8,602 bases of DNA from an uncultured Clostridia bacterium (GTDB taxonomy: Bacteria; Bacillota; Clostridia; Oscillospirales; UBA644), in NCBI GenBank assembly GCA_904502105.1, contig CAJGDF010000068.1:1-8602 (forward strand), written 5' to 3'. The position numbers and the translations under genes are program-made. The notes beneath the pieces are model-generated. The model was not told the DNA's origin and made no database searches. It saw only the letters and a program-made list of their open reading frames with translations. Positions 1 to 5,597 of the stretch are shown here, piece by piece (position 1 is the stretch's first letter; every line of letters begins with the position of its first letter).

Positions 1-411
1 ATCCTTGCCTTCTTCCTCTCGGGTATGGCGGGATTGATGGAGAAAATTCACCAGAGCACAGAGGGCGGGGAGGAGAGAATGCCCTTTGTTTGCATCGCTT
101 GCGCGTTTATGCTTTCTTTTTCGCTTGCGGCCGGATGGATCACGCGGAAAAGGGGAGGAAACGAAGCAAAGTCCTCCGCCACGATGCTTGCGGTGCTTTC
201 GGGACTTGTGATCGGGATGTATTCCGCGATCAATCTGACGCTGGCGGGTAAGCTTGACAGTATGATTTATTATCCCGTGGCCAACGGCGGCGCAATGCTT
301 TTGACGGTATTTGTATCCGTGCTCTTTTTTAAAGAGCGGTTTGATAAAATGAGAATGATCGGAACGGCGATCGGACTTACGGGAATCCTTTGCCTGAGCC
401 TTCCCGTGTAA
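1..411 (+). CDS. EamA/DMT-family transporter, C-terminal part (5' end outside window)
   Basis: The reading frame is open from base 1 to the TAA at 409-411, so this is the 3' part of a gene beginning before the window; the first in-frame ATG (25) lies inside a membrane segment and is not the start. The ~136 visible residues hold about four to five hydrophobic segments separated by short charged loops: one at the left edge, then ones starting near MPFVCIAC, MLAVLSGLV and YYPVANGGAML, and one at the C-terminus. The penultimate segment ends in FFKERF before a final helix ending LSLPV. A helix followed by a (K)ER(F/L) loop and a terminal helix is typical of the second repeat of EamA-type drug/metabolite transporters. 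The substrate cannot be told. The next gene begins 13 bases after the stop with its own GGAGA, so the two were probably co-transcribed. Family call is from motif resemblance, not a search. Confidence 0.7.
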   Translation: MLAFFLSGMAGLMEKIHQSTEGGEERMPFVCIACAFMLSFSLAAGWITRKRGGNEAKSSATMLAVLSGLVIGMYSAINLTLAGKLDSMIYYPVANGGAMLLTVFVSVLFFKERFDKMRMIGTAIGLTGILCLSLPV

Positions 412-424
412 GGAGATAAAAAAG

Positions 425-559
425 ATGGAAGAAATAAAGCTTTACGGTGACGGCGTTCATGATGACACCGCCGCCATACAGAAAATGCTGGATCGGCGCG
501 GCTCGGTCATCATCCCGGACGGGCGGTATTTGATCGGAAAGCCCCTGATCATCAAGAGC
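425..559 (+). pseudogene. Pectate-lyase-superfamily (GH28-like) protein, N-terminal fragment only
   Basis: Starts at ATG 425 with GGAGA at 412-416, eight bases upstream. The first ~45 residues match the N-terminus of right-handed beta-helix pectate lyase/GH28-like proteins: LYGDGVHDDTAAIQ at residues 6-19, then a short turn and IIPDGRYLIGKPLIIKS. In that family the YGDG..DDT.AIQ motif opens a domain of several hundred residues. Here similarity ends at about residue 45 (base ~559), where the other strand begins to encode RecX. The frame stays open to 892, but the remaining ~110 residues are recX and recA read backwards and should not be taken as protein. The beta-helix and any catalytic residues are therefore absent. 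The gene is truncated, not merely short; whether by real deletion or a wrong assembly join cannot be decided from sequence. Confidence 0.72.
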
Positions 560-560
560 C
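545..560. other. Junction between two convergent truncated genes
   Basis: The + strand gene (pectate-lyase-like) keeps family-like sequence to about base 559, and the - strand gene (RecX) to about base 548. The two overlap by roughly 10 bases around the self-complementary TGATCA at 546-551. Neither has a 3' end. No transposase, target-site duplication, att-like repeat or terminator lies at the join. A short shared sequence is what either microhomology-mediated deletion or assembly-overlap joining would leave. Confidence 0.6.
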
Positions 561-685
561 TTGCCGACAAAAACATCCTCCTCAACGATAAAGCCCGAGT
601 CAGCGGAAAAGGAAAATTCTCCGTTGACAAAAACATTGAGAAGATTACCCTTTTGCTGAGGGGAGATCTCTGTTATTTTAAACAT
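548..685 (-). pseudogene. recX: RecX regulatory protein, N-terminal fragment only
   Basis: Directly downstream of recA on the same strand. The likely start is ATG 685, two bases after the recA TGA; a TTG at 691 overlapping that stop is the alternative. About 46 residues resemble the RecX N-terminus: FKITEIS at the beginning, NVFVNGEFSFSAD in the middle, and the region ending VFVGKALDD. RecX binds RecA filaments and restrains recombinase activity, and recA-recX adjacency is common. Complete RecX proteins are usually about 150-270 residues, with three-helix repeats after this beta-rich start. None of those repeats is present: after about base 548 the frame continues to 377 only as the antisense of the pectate-lyase fragment and the transporter end. 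As it stands it is non-functional. The identification rests on a short N-terminal match plus position after recA. Confidence 0.62.
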
Positions 686-687
686 TA

Positions 688-1764
688 TCAATCAAAATCT
701 TCGGCTGAAACGTCAATGGATACCTTGGGAGCGGGTGCATCAGCCTTTGTTTTAACAACATCGGAAAGATCCTCGCCCGTATTTTTGAGAGCGGCGGTGA
801 TCTTCTGTTCAAGCTCGGTGCGGAGCTCCTCGTTATTGCGGATAAGCTCACGGCAATTATCTCTGCCCTGGCCGAGACGGCTGCCGTCGTAAGAGAACCA
901 TGCGCCCGATTTCTGAACGATGTCGAGTTTGACGGCAATATCGAGGATCTCACCGTCACGGGAGATGCCTTTGCCGTAAAGAATATCGAATTCCGCTTCC
1001 TTGAACGGGGGAGCGACCTTGTTTTTAACGACCTTGACTCTTGTTCTTGAGCCGATAACATCGCCGCCGACCTTGAGATTTTCAACTTTTCTTACGTCGA
1101 GGCGGACAGATGCATAGAATTTGAGCGCGCGGCCGCCGGTTGTGGTTTCGGGGTTGCCGTAAACAACGCCGACCTTTTCACGGAGCTGGTTGATGAAAAC
1201 AACTACGCACATTGATTTGGAGATAGCGCCCGCAAGTTTTCTCAAAGCCTGAGACATAAGACGGGCATGAAGACCTACGTGGCTGTCACCCATATCGCCC
1301 TCAAGCTCCTGACGGGGAACGAGAGCCGCAACGGAGTCAACGATGATTATATCGATAGCACCGGAACGAACGAGAGTCTCGGTGATCTCAAGCGCCTGTT
1401 CGCCGTTATCGGGCTGAGAAACGAGAAGAGAATCGATATCAACGCCGAGGTTTCTTGCATATTCGGGGTCAAGCGCATGTTCGGCATCGATAAATGCCGC
1501 TGTGCCGCCTGCCTTCTGGCTTTCTGCAACCATATGGAGAGCAACGGTGGTTTTACCGGAGCTTTCGGGACCGTATATTTCAACTATTCTTCCCTTCGGA
1601 ACGCCGCCTATACCGAGCGCCATATCGAGAGAGAAGGAGCCTGTGGAGATTGAATCTATATTCATTGCCGCATTCTGTCCGAGCAGCATTACGGAGCCTT
1701 TACCGTACTGTTTTTCGATCTGCGCAAGAGCGGTGTCGAGCGCTTTCTGTTTTGCATCCTGCAT
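688..1764 (-). CDS. recA: Recombinase A
   Basis: RecA forms ATP-dependent filaments on single-stranded DNA, catalyses strand exchange and stimulates LexA cleavage. I place the start at ATG 1764, giving 358 residues beginning [10 protein letters not shown], because GGAGGAA at 1771-1777 lies six bases upstream. An in-frame ATG at 1779 overlaps that ribosome binding site and would add an implausible MEEVL. In this numbering Walker A GPESSGKT is at 65-72, the catalytic Glu of [10 protein letters not shown] is at 95, and Walker B IIIVDS is around 139-144. DNA-binding loop 1 follows [11 protein letters not shown], and loop 2 follows [20 protein letters not shown]. The C-terminal domain ends in an acidic tail, DVSAEDFD, as is usual. 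Length is normal and no key residue is missing. The truncated recX follows two bases on. It has its own promoter, but could also receive read-through from the ymdB operon. Confidence 0.97.
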   Translation of the reverse strand: MQDAKQKALDTALAQIEKQYGKGSVMLLGQNAAMNIDSISTGSFSLDMALGIGGVPKGRIVEIYGPESSGKTTVALHMVAESQKAGGTAAFIDAEHALDPEYARNLGVDIDSLLVSQPDNGEQALEITETLVRSGAIDIIIVDSVAALVPRQELEGDMGDSHVGLHARLMSQALRKLAGAISKSMCVVVFINQLREKVGVVYGNPETTTGGRALKFYASVRLDVRKVENLKVGGDVIGSRTRVKVVKNKVAPPFKEAEFDILYGKGISRDGEILDIAVKLDIVQKSGAWFSYDGSRLGQGRDNCRELIRNNEELRTELEQKITAALKNTGEDLSDVVKTKADAPAPKVSIDVSAEDFD

Positions 1765-1770
1765 TAAAAC

Positions 1771-1777
1771 TTCCTCC
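1771..1777 (-). promoter_or_regulatory. recA ribosome binding site (decides the start)
   Basis: GGAGGAA on the - strand, six bases before ATG 1764. It lies within codons 1-3 of the longer in-frame reading that begins at ATG 1779, so the downstream ATG is the credible start. Confidence 0.85.
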
Positions 1778-1801
1778 ATGTTTTTTGGAATATTTTAGCT
1801 T

Positions 1802-1830
1802 ATTATATATCATTTAACGTGAATTGTCAA
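1802..1830 (-). promoter_or_regulatory. recA promoter, near-perfect sigma-A type
   Basis: On the - strand, TTGACA (1825-1830) and TATAAT (1802-1807) are separated by exactly 17 bases, both full consensus hexamers. Transcription should begin near 1795, giving a leader of about 30 bases before ATG 1764. No GAAC-N4-GTTC LexA box of the Gram-positive type is visible in 1765-1860, so I see no sequence basis for SOS repression here. Confidence 0.85.
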
Positions 1831-1860
1831 GAGGTTTTATCAAAATACGTGATATTTTTC

Positions 1861-2487
1861 TCAGACATTCACACAGGTAATGCCGTTAAGAAGCATATTA
1901 TAAGCGGCGAAGGTGTGAAAATCGTCTGCATTGTGAGATTCTGCGGCAAATGTTCTGCAGGCATTAAGAACGACGATTATCTTGACCGCTCTGTTGCGTT
2001 CGTTAAAATAAGAGCGAAGAGAAAGGGCCAACTGCATAACATCTATATCCGTATGAGCGCCGACGATGATAAAATTATCGAGAGTGTCGGCATTATCTGC
2101 AAACCAGCGAAGAAATCCGTTGGAAAACATTGCGTTAGCGCAGTTTTTAACAACGAAATCGGATGACGAAGCGAATTTATCGAGCTCCTCGATTATCTGA
2201 CATTCATCGTCTGTTGTGCAGTGCTCGGGGAAGGTACGGAATTCAGTGCTTTTATCGGTATGGAAATCGACGGCGAACACGCGACGGCAGTGAAGCAGAT
2301 ATTCGTTTATACGGACGAGATTTTTTATCGCCGATGTCATATGAGACGACACGAAAGGACCTTTTTTGAAAAAGCCGTCGATCGTGTTGATATTTATCAT
2401 GGCGGTTCTGTCGGGGTCAAGCAAAATTTTTCTTATATTGAGAGTGTTTTCCGCAACGACTCTCTCCATTCCGCTGAAAATGCCCAT
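1861..2487 (-). CDS. Isochorismatase-fold cysteine-hydrolase homologue with altered catalytic residues
   Basis: The fold is recognisable along the chain. Numbered from GTG 2499, residues 32-50 (TAMININTIDGFFKKGPF) match the N-terminal strand that normally reads ALIVVDMVNGF. STEFRTFPEHC (84-94) matches the loop after the second strand, FVVKNCANAMFS (115-126) carries the catalytic-lysine motif, and FIIVGAHTDIDVM (143-155) matches the nucleophile loop, normally GxxTDxCV. Only the lysine (118) survives: the first-strand Asp is Asn38 and the nucleophile Cys is Asp153. The family hydrolyses amides or vinyl ethers (nicotinamide, isochorismate), so this copy is probably inactive or altered in chemistry. 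I choose ATG 2487, whose ATG overlaps the preceding gene's stop (TGATG), giving 208 residues; GTG 2499 and ATG 2469 are alternatives. The ORF is intact, so it appears maintained. Substrate unknown. Confidence 0.75.
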   Translation of the reverse strand: MGIFSGMERVVAENTLNIRKILLDPDRTAMININTIDGFFKKGPFVSSHMTSAIKNLVRINEYLLHCRRVFAVDFHTDKSTEFRTFPEHCTTDDECQIIEELDKFASSSDFVVKNCANAMFSNGFLRWFADNADTLDNFIIVGAHTDIDVMQLALSLRSYFNERNRAVKIIVVLNACRTFAAESHNADDFHTFAAYNMLLNGITCVNV

Positions 2488-3122
2488 CAGCCTTTGCACC
2501 TGTCGATAAACGCCTGTCTGTCGTTTTCGTTGAAAAGCGCTGTGCCCATAACTGCGATGGAAACACCTGCGCGGGATACTGCGGCGAGGTTGGAGGTGTT
2601 GATACCGCCGTCCGCCTCGATCTCAACGGAAAGGCCGCGTCTTCTTATCTCGTTGCGGAGCTTTCTTACCTTATCAAGGCATTCCGTGTGGAGAGTCTGG
2701 CCGCCAAAGCCGGGTTCAACAGTCATAATAAGAACGGACGCGAGTCTGTCGAGGTAGGGATAGATGACTTCGATGGGAGTTTTGGGTTTAATAGCAACCG
2801 CGGGTTTAACATCAAAAGATTCGATAAGTGAGATGAGGGAAGAGAGGTCCTCGTCGATCTCATAGTGAACGCTTATCATATCCGCGCCTGCTTTTGCGAA
2901 ATCCGCAATGTATTTTGAGGGGTTATCCATCATAAGATGAAGGTCGAGGGGGATATCCGTTGCTTTATTTACAGCCTCAACGATGGGAAGACCGAAGGAG
3001 ATGTTCGGTACAAAGTGACCGTCCATAACGTCGATATGTATGTAATCGGCATTGGAAACGGATGCGACCTCGTCTGCAAGATTTGCGATATCGCACGCAA
3101 GAAGAGACGGAGAGATCTTCAT
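2487..3122 (-). other. rpe: Ribulose-phosphate 3-epimerase domain of the fusion
   Basis: This is the C-terminal 211 residues of the fused gene, close to the usual length of a stand-alone epimerase (about 215-225). It begins with the typical MKISPSLLACD at an in-frame ATG, 3122. All four metal/catalytic positions of the family (two His, two Asp) are present, so this half should be active in the pentose phosphate pathway whether made as a fusion or separately. If separate, this ATG would be its start, but the bases before it (CTGTCAGACGTAAA) contain no good ribosome binding site. Confidence 0.85.
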
Positions 3123-3911
3123 TTTACGTCTGACAGCGAAATATTCCTCGGGGATAGGAGAGGGGTCATTGAAAATTTCGGGGTCGGTCTGAAGCAGACG
3201 GATAACGAAATCGGATGAACGTGCGGCGTCTGCGATTATACATTCGGCATCACCGAACTTGCCTCTCTGTGCGATACCCTTTGCGATAAGGGGCTCGGTA
3301 AGCTTGCCGAAGTTGTCGGAAACGTTACCGAAGGAGCACTGATGCTTGTGGAAGCGGCTGTCGAGATACGTTCCGTCGGGCATTTTTATCTTGAGGTCGA
3401 TAGCGTTGGGTGCGAGTCTGTCGGGAATATCGAGCCATTCTTCGGGACCGTGAACGAATGTAAATTTAGTGAGAGGACAGCCGAGGAAGAGGATCTTTGC
3501 TCTTTCCTCGATAAGACGGCCCCAACAGCCGTTTCTGGGGCAGGGTGTTGTTGCAAATTCTTCGCCCTCGATAAATTCTTTTGCTCTTGCGCCGAGAACA
3601 GCCACCGAGTGGGTGGGGTGGAGCGAACGGACGACACCCGGACGTTTCATAAACATATTTGTGAGAAGGCCAACACATGAAGGCTCTTTTTCGGGATCGT
3701 AGATATAATGCTTTTCATCGATTGTTGCCCAGGAATGGGTGGGGAAAATGAGAAGACCGTCCGAAAAATATTCGCTGAAAGCGTCAAGAACGGTATCCGC
3801 ACCGCCTTCGACCTCACCGATTGATTTCATTGAAGAGTGAACGAGAACGGTGTCCCAGGGGAAAAAATTCATTTCGGCAAGATGCCTTTTAAGATCGTCT
3901 TTTGTATACAT
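2487..3911 (-). CDS. Fusion: AAC(3)-like acetyltransferase domain + ribulose-phosphate 3-epimerase
   Basis: One frame of 474 residues holds two complete enzymes. Residues 1-263 are an antibiotic-NAT/AAC(3)-family domain: DTVLVHSSMKSIG (20-32), LLIFPTHSW (53-61), RSLHPTHSV (95-103), FTFVHGPEEW (150-159) and a C-terminal KFGDAECIIAD. Family members transfer acetyl from acetyl-CoA to amines; many chromosomal ones have no known substrate. Residues 264-474 are a full-length epimerase interconverting ribulose-5-phosphate and xylulose-5-phosphate: SPSLLACD (267-274), YIHIDVMDGHFVPN with metal ligands His292 and Asp294, HLMM (His325), VEPGFGGQ (398-405) and EADGGIN with Asp434. The linker is only ~7 residues (FAVRRK before M264). 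No ribosome binding site sits at a suitable distance before ATG 3122, and no stop separates the halves. ATG 3911 overlaps the ymdB stop (TAATG). A lost stop or one-base error near 3123-3130 is the alternative to a true fusion. Confidence 0.85.
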   Translation of the reverse strand: MYTKDDLKRHLAEMNFFPWDTVLVHSSMKSIGEVEGGADTVLDAFSEYFSDGLLIFPTHSWATIDEKHYIYDPEKEPSCVGLLTNMFMKRPGVVRSLHPTHSVAVLGARAKEFIEGEEFATTPCPRNGCWGRLIEERAKILFLGCPLTKFTFVHGPEEWLDIPDRLAPNAIDLKIKMPDGTYLDSRFHKHQCSFGNVSDNFGKLTEPLIAKGIAQRGKFGDAECIIADAARSSDFVIRLLQTDPEIFNDPSPIPEEYFAVRRKMKISPSLLACDIANLADEVASVSNADYIHIDVMDGHFVPNISFGLPIVEAVNKATDIPLDLHLMMDNPSKYIADFAKAGADMISVHYEIDEDLSSLISLIESFDVKPAVAIKPKTPIEVIYPYLDRLASVLIMTVEPGFGGQTLHTECLDKVRKLRNEIRRRGLSVEIEADGGINTSNLAAVSRAGVSIAVMGTALFNENDRQAFIDRCKG

Positions 3912-4660
3912 TACAGGGTAATCCTCACGATATATTTCTTTTCTGTATCGGCATAGACCGCATTGATGACGGGGGCTTCCTCAGCCTGATCGAGCGGAAC
4001 AAATGCACGGGTTAAAAATCTTTGTATAGCCTGGTGTTTTTTTGCGCCCAAAACGGAGTCTGAAGAGCCTGTCATGCCAACGTCCGTCATATAAGCCGTA
4101 CCTTTCGGCAAAAACTGTTCGTCTGCGGTCTGAACATGGGTGTGAGTTCCGAAAACGCAGCCGACTCTGCCGTCAAGATAATAGCCGAGAGCTCGCTTTT
4201 CGCTTGTTGCCTCCGCATGGAAATCAACGATGATAAAGCTGTCGCTGTTTGCCGAAACGATCTTATCCGCAGTATAAAACGGGTTGTCCGCAGGGTCGAG
4301 ATCGACCTGACCTGCAAGAGAAACAACAACGACCTTGCCCTTTGCTGTGTCAAACTCAGCAGTTCCCACACCGGGGCAGACAGACGGGTAGTTTGCGGGA
4401 CGGACGATGTAATTGCAGTCGTCAAGAAAGCTGTAAATGCTCTGCTGACGGAACGCATGGTTGCCGAGGGTTATAACATCAACGCCCGCATAGTGAAGCT
4501 CCTCTGCCTCGTAAGGTGTTATTCCGTTTTTCTGATTGATATTTTCGCCGTTTGCAACAACGATATCGCACGGGTATTGCGCAGTCAGCTTACGCAGATT
4601 TTTTTTCAGGTGTGTAAGCCCGGCATTGCCGACAATATCGCCTATAAAAAGTACACGCAT
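3911..4660 (-). CDS. ymdB: YmdB-family metallophosphoesterase (TIGR00282 type)
   Basis: B. subtilis YmdB is a 2',3'-cyclic nucleotide phosphodiesterase affecting motility/biofilm decisions. The 249 residues (family ~255-265) carry the whole dimetal site: Asp8 in LFIGDIVG, Glu39 and Asn40 in VANGENIN, Asn67-His68 in TLGNH, His148 in DFHAEATSEK, and His173/His175 in GTHTHVQTAD. They are followed by YMTDVGMTG. One departure is AFRQQ after GNH, where homologues usually have TWDKK. ATG 4660 is the only credible start: a TAA in the same frame lies just upstream and the protein begins at its first strand. It is the first gene of the leftward operon, under the promoter at 4724-4752; its stop overlaps the next start. 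In Bacillus ymdB follows rny near recA; no rny is visible here. Confidence 0.92.
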   Translation of the reverse strand: MRVLFIGDIVGNAGLTHLKKNLRKLTAQYPCDIVVANGENINQKNGITPYEAEELHYAGVDVITLGNHAFRQQSIYSFLDDCNYIVRPANYPSVCPGVGTAEFDTAKGKVVVVSLAGQVDLDPADNPFYTADKIVSANSDSFIIVDFHAEATSEKRALGYYLDGRVGCVFGTHTHVQTADEQFLPKGTAYMTDVGMTGSSDSVLGAKKHQAIQRFLTRAFVPLDQAEEAPVINAVYADTEKKYIVRITL

Positions 4661-4707
4661 AAAACACTCATATTATTTACATATTTCGGAGTCATTTTTT
4701 CTGACAA
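4642..4707 (-). CDS. Possible 21-codon leader ORF overlapping the ymdB start
   Basis: The best ribosome-binding match in the ymdB leader, AGGAGA at 4713-4718, is ~50 bases from the ymdB ATG. It lies five bases before a TTG (4707) that opens a 21-residue frame, with an internal ATG at 4695. The frame ends at TAG 4644-4642, inside ymdB in a different frame. The ymdB ATG itself has only a weak GAGTG before it. The arrangement would suit translational coupling. The peptide, starting (M)SEKMTPKYVNNM, resembles nothing I know. It could be chance in an AT-rich leader. Confidence 0.25.
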   Translation of the reverse strand: MSEKMTPKYVNNMSVLCVYFL

Positions 4708-4723
4708 AAATTTCTCCTATATC

Positions 4724-4752
4724 ATTATATACTAAATTTAAGAAAAAATCAA
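4724..4752 (-). promoter_or_regulatory. Promoter of the ymdB operon
   Basis: On the - strand, TTGATT (4747-4752) and TATAAT (4724-4729) are 17 bases apart. This predicts a start near 4717 and a leader of about 57 bases. The -35 elements of this promoter and of the rightward ispD promoter lie back to back, only 11 bases apart. Confidence 0.75.
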
Positions 4753-4763
4753 TAACTAAACCC

Positions 4764-4791
4764 TTGACAAAAATAAAAAAAAACGTATAAT
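4764..4791 (+). promoter_or_regulatory. Promoter of ispD
   Basis: TTGACA (4764-4769) and TATAAT (4786-4791) are full consensus hexamers 16 bases apart, separated by an A-rich spacer. Transcription should begin near 4797-4799. That excludes the GTG at 4795 as an ispD start and supports TTG 4834. Confidence 0.8.
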
Positions 4792-4833
4792 ATTGTGTAT
4801 TATGATTATATTTATAATGAAAGAGTGTTTGCA

Positions 4834-5523
4834 TTGACGGAAAACAGTAAAATATCGGCGATAGTAACGGCTGCGGGCTCTTCGGAGAGATTCGGCAAAG
4901 ATAAAACTGAACAGCTTATCGGAGATCTCCCGTGCATCGTTCACACACTGAAGGCATTTGAGTTATCCGAACAGACGGTGCAGACGGTTGTTGTTACACG
5001 TAAAGAAAAAATTGAATACATCCTTGAATTAAAGGAAAAATACGGGTTGAACAAGATCTCGGCGGTCGTTGAAGGCGGTCCGTGCAGGCAGAGCTCTGCG
5101 GCGATAGGCTTTGCGAACACCGACCCGTGTGTGCCGTTCGTTGCGGTACATGACGGAGCACGTCCGCTCATAACGCCGAAGGACATAGATGCGGTGGCTT
5201 TTGCGGCATACGAGCACGGTGCGGCGATCGCGGCAATGCCCCAGGTAAACACCGTTAAAACAGTAACTCCGGACGGTTTTATAGACCGCACGGTTGACAG
5301 AAATATTCTCATTTCAGCCGCAACTCCGCAGATATTTTCGAGGGAGATATACGCACGGATGGTTGAAGCATTCGGCGGCAGATTTTCGGATTTTACGGAC
5401 GACTCCTCGATGGCGGAGGTGCTCGGTGTTAAAGTAAAAACAGTCATCTGTGAGCCGTCGAACATAAAAATAACGACAAAAGAAGATCTTCTTTTGGCTC
5501 AGACGATACTTAAAAAAGTTTAA
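4834..5523 (+). CDS. ispD: 2-C-methyl-D-erythritol 4-phosphate cytidylyltransferase
   Basis: IspD joins CTP and MEP to give CDP-methylerythritol, the third step of the MEP isoprenoid pathway, in the cytosol. From TTG 4834 the protein is 229 residues, a normal length. Key motifs: ISAIVTAAGSSERFG (7-21) with Arg19 and Lys24 of the nucleotide-binding loop, EGGPCRQSSA, VHDGARPL (105-112), the AATPQIF threonine region, TDDSSMAEVLG, and NIKITTKEDLLLA near the C-terminus with the late catalytic-type lysine. The frame is open back to GTG 4795, but the promoter places transcription start at about 4797. GAAAGAG (4819-4825) sits eight bases before the TTG, so TTG is the likely start; GTG 4825 is a weaker alternative. 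No ispF follows, and the next gene is separated by 74 bases containing a hairpin. Confidence 0.92.
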   Translation: MTENSKISAIVTAAGSSERFGKDKTEQLIGDLPCIVHTLKAFELSEQTVQTVVVTRKEKIEYILELKEKYGLNKISAVVEGGPCRQSSAAIGFANTDPCVPFVAVHDGARPLITPKDIDAVAFAAYEHGAAIAAMPQVNTVKTVTPDGFIDRTVDRNILISAATPQIFSREIYARMVEAFGGRFSDFTDDSSMAEVLGVKVKTVICEPSNIKITTKEDLLLAQTILKKV

Positions 5524-5532
5524 TATCTGTTT

Positions 5533-5573
5533 TCGAGGGCAGAATAATGCGTGGGTGCTTGTTCTGCGCTCGA
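5533..5573 (+). terminator. Hairpin between ispD and the next gene, possible terminator or attenuator
   Basis: TCGAGGGCAGAA (5533-5544) pairs with TTCTGCGCTCGA (5562-5573): a 12-base stem with one G-G mismatch and a 17-base loop. It begins ten bases after the ispD stop. A short CTCTTTT (5574-5580) follows, so it could act as a weak intrinsic terminator. The downstream ribosome binding site begins only about 13 bases later, so control of the next gene is also possible. Confidence 0.45.
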
Positions 5574-5597
5574 CTCTTTTAAGAAAGAGGAATTTTT

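Noticed and set aside
377..547. Continuation of the recX frame to 104 residues
   Set aside because: It is the antisense of the pectate-lyase N-terminus and the transporter 3' end, with no RecX helical repeats.
560..892. Continuation of the pectate-lyase frame as a 155-residue protein
   Set aside because: From ~560 it is recX and then recA read on the wrong strand; composition turns serine/arginine-rich with no family resemblance.
1765..1779. Five-codon longer recA start at ATG 1779
   Set aside because: The ribosome binding site GGAGGAA lies inside these codons and is correctly spaced only for ATG 1764.
1267..1817. Plus-strand frames across recA
   Set aside because: Shadows of recA in other frames, without ribosome binding sites or recognisable motifs.
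1835..1860. Terminator of the ymdB operon (TATCA...TGATA) before recA
   Set aside because: Five AT-rich pairs without a clear T tract; too weak to call.
4795..4833. Longer ispD beginning at GTG 4795
   Set aside because: It lies upstream of the predicted transcription start of the consensus promoter and adds residues unlike any IspD N-terminus.
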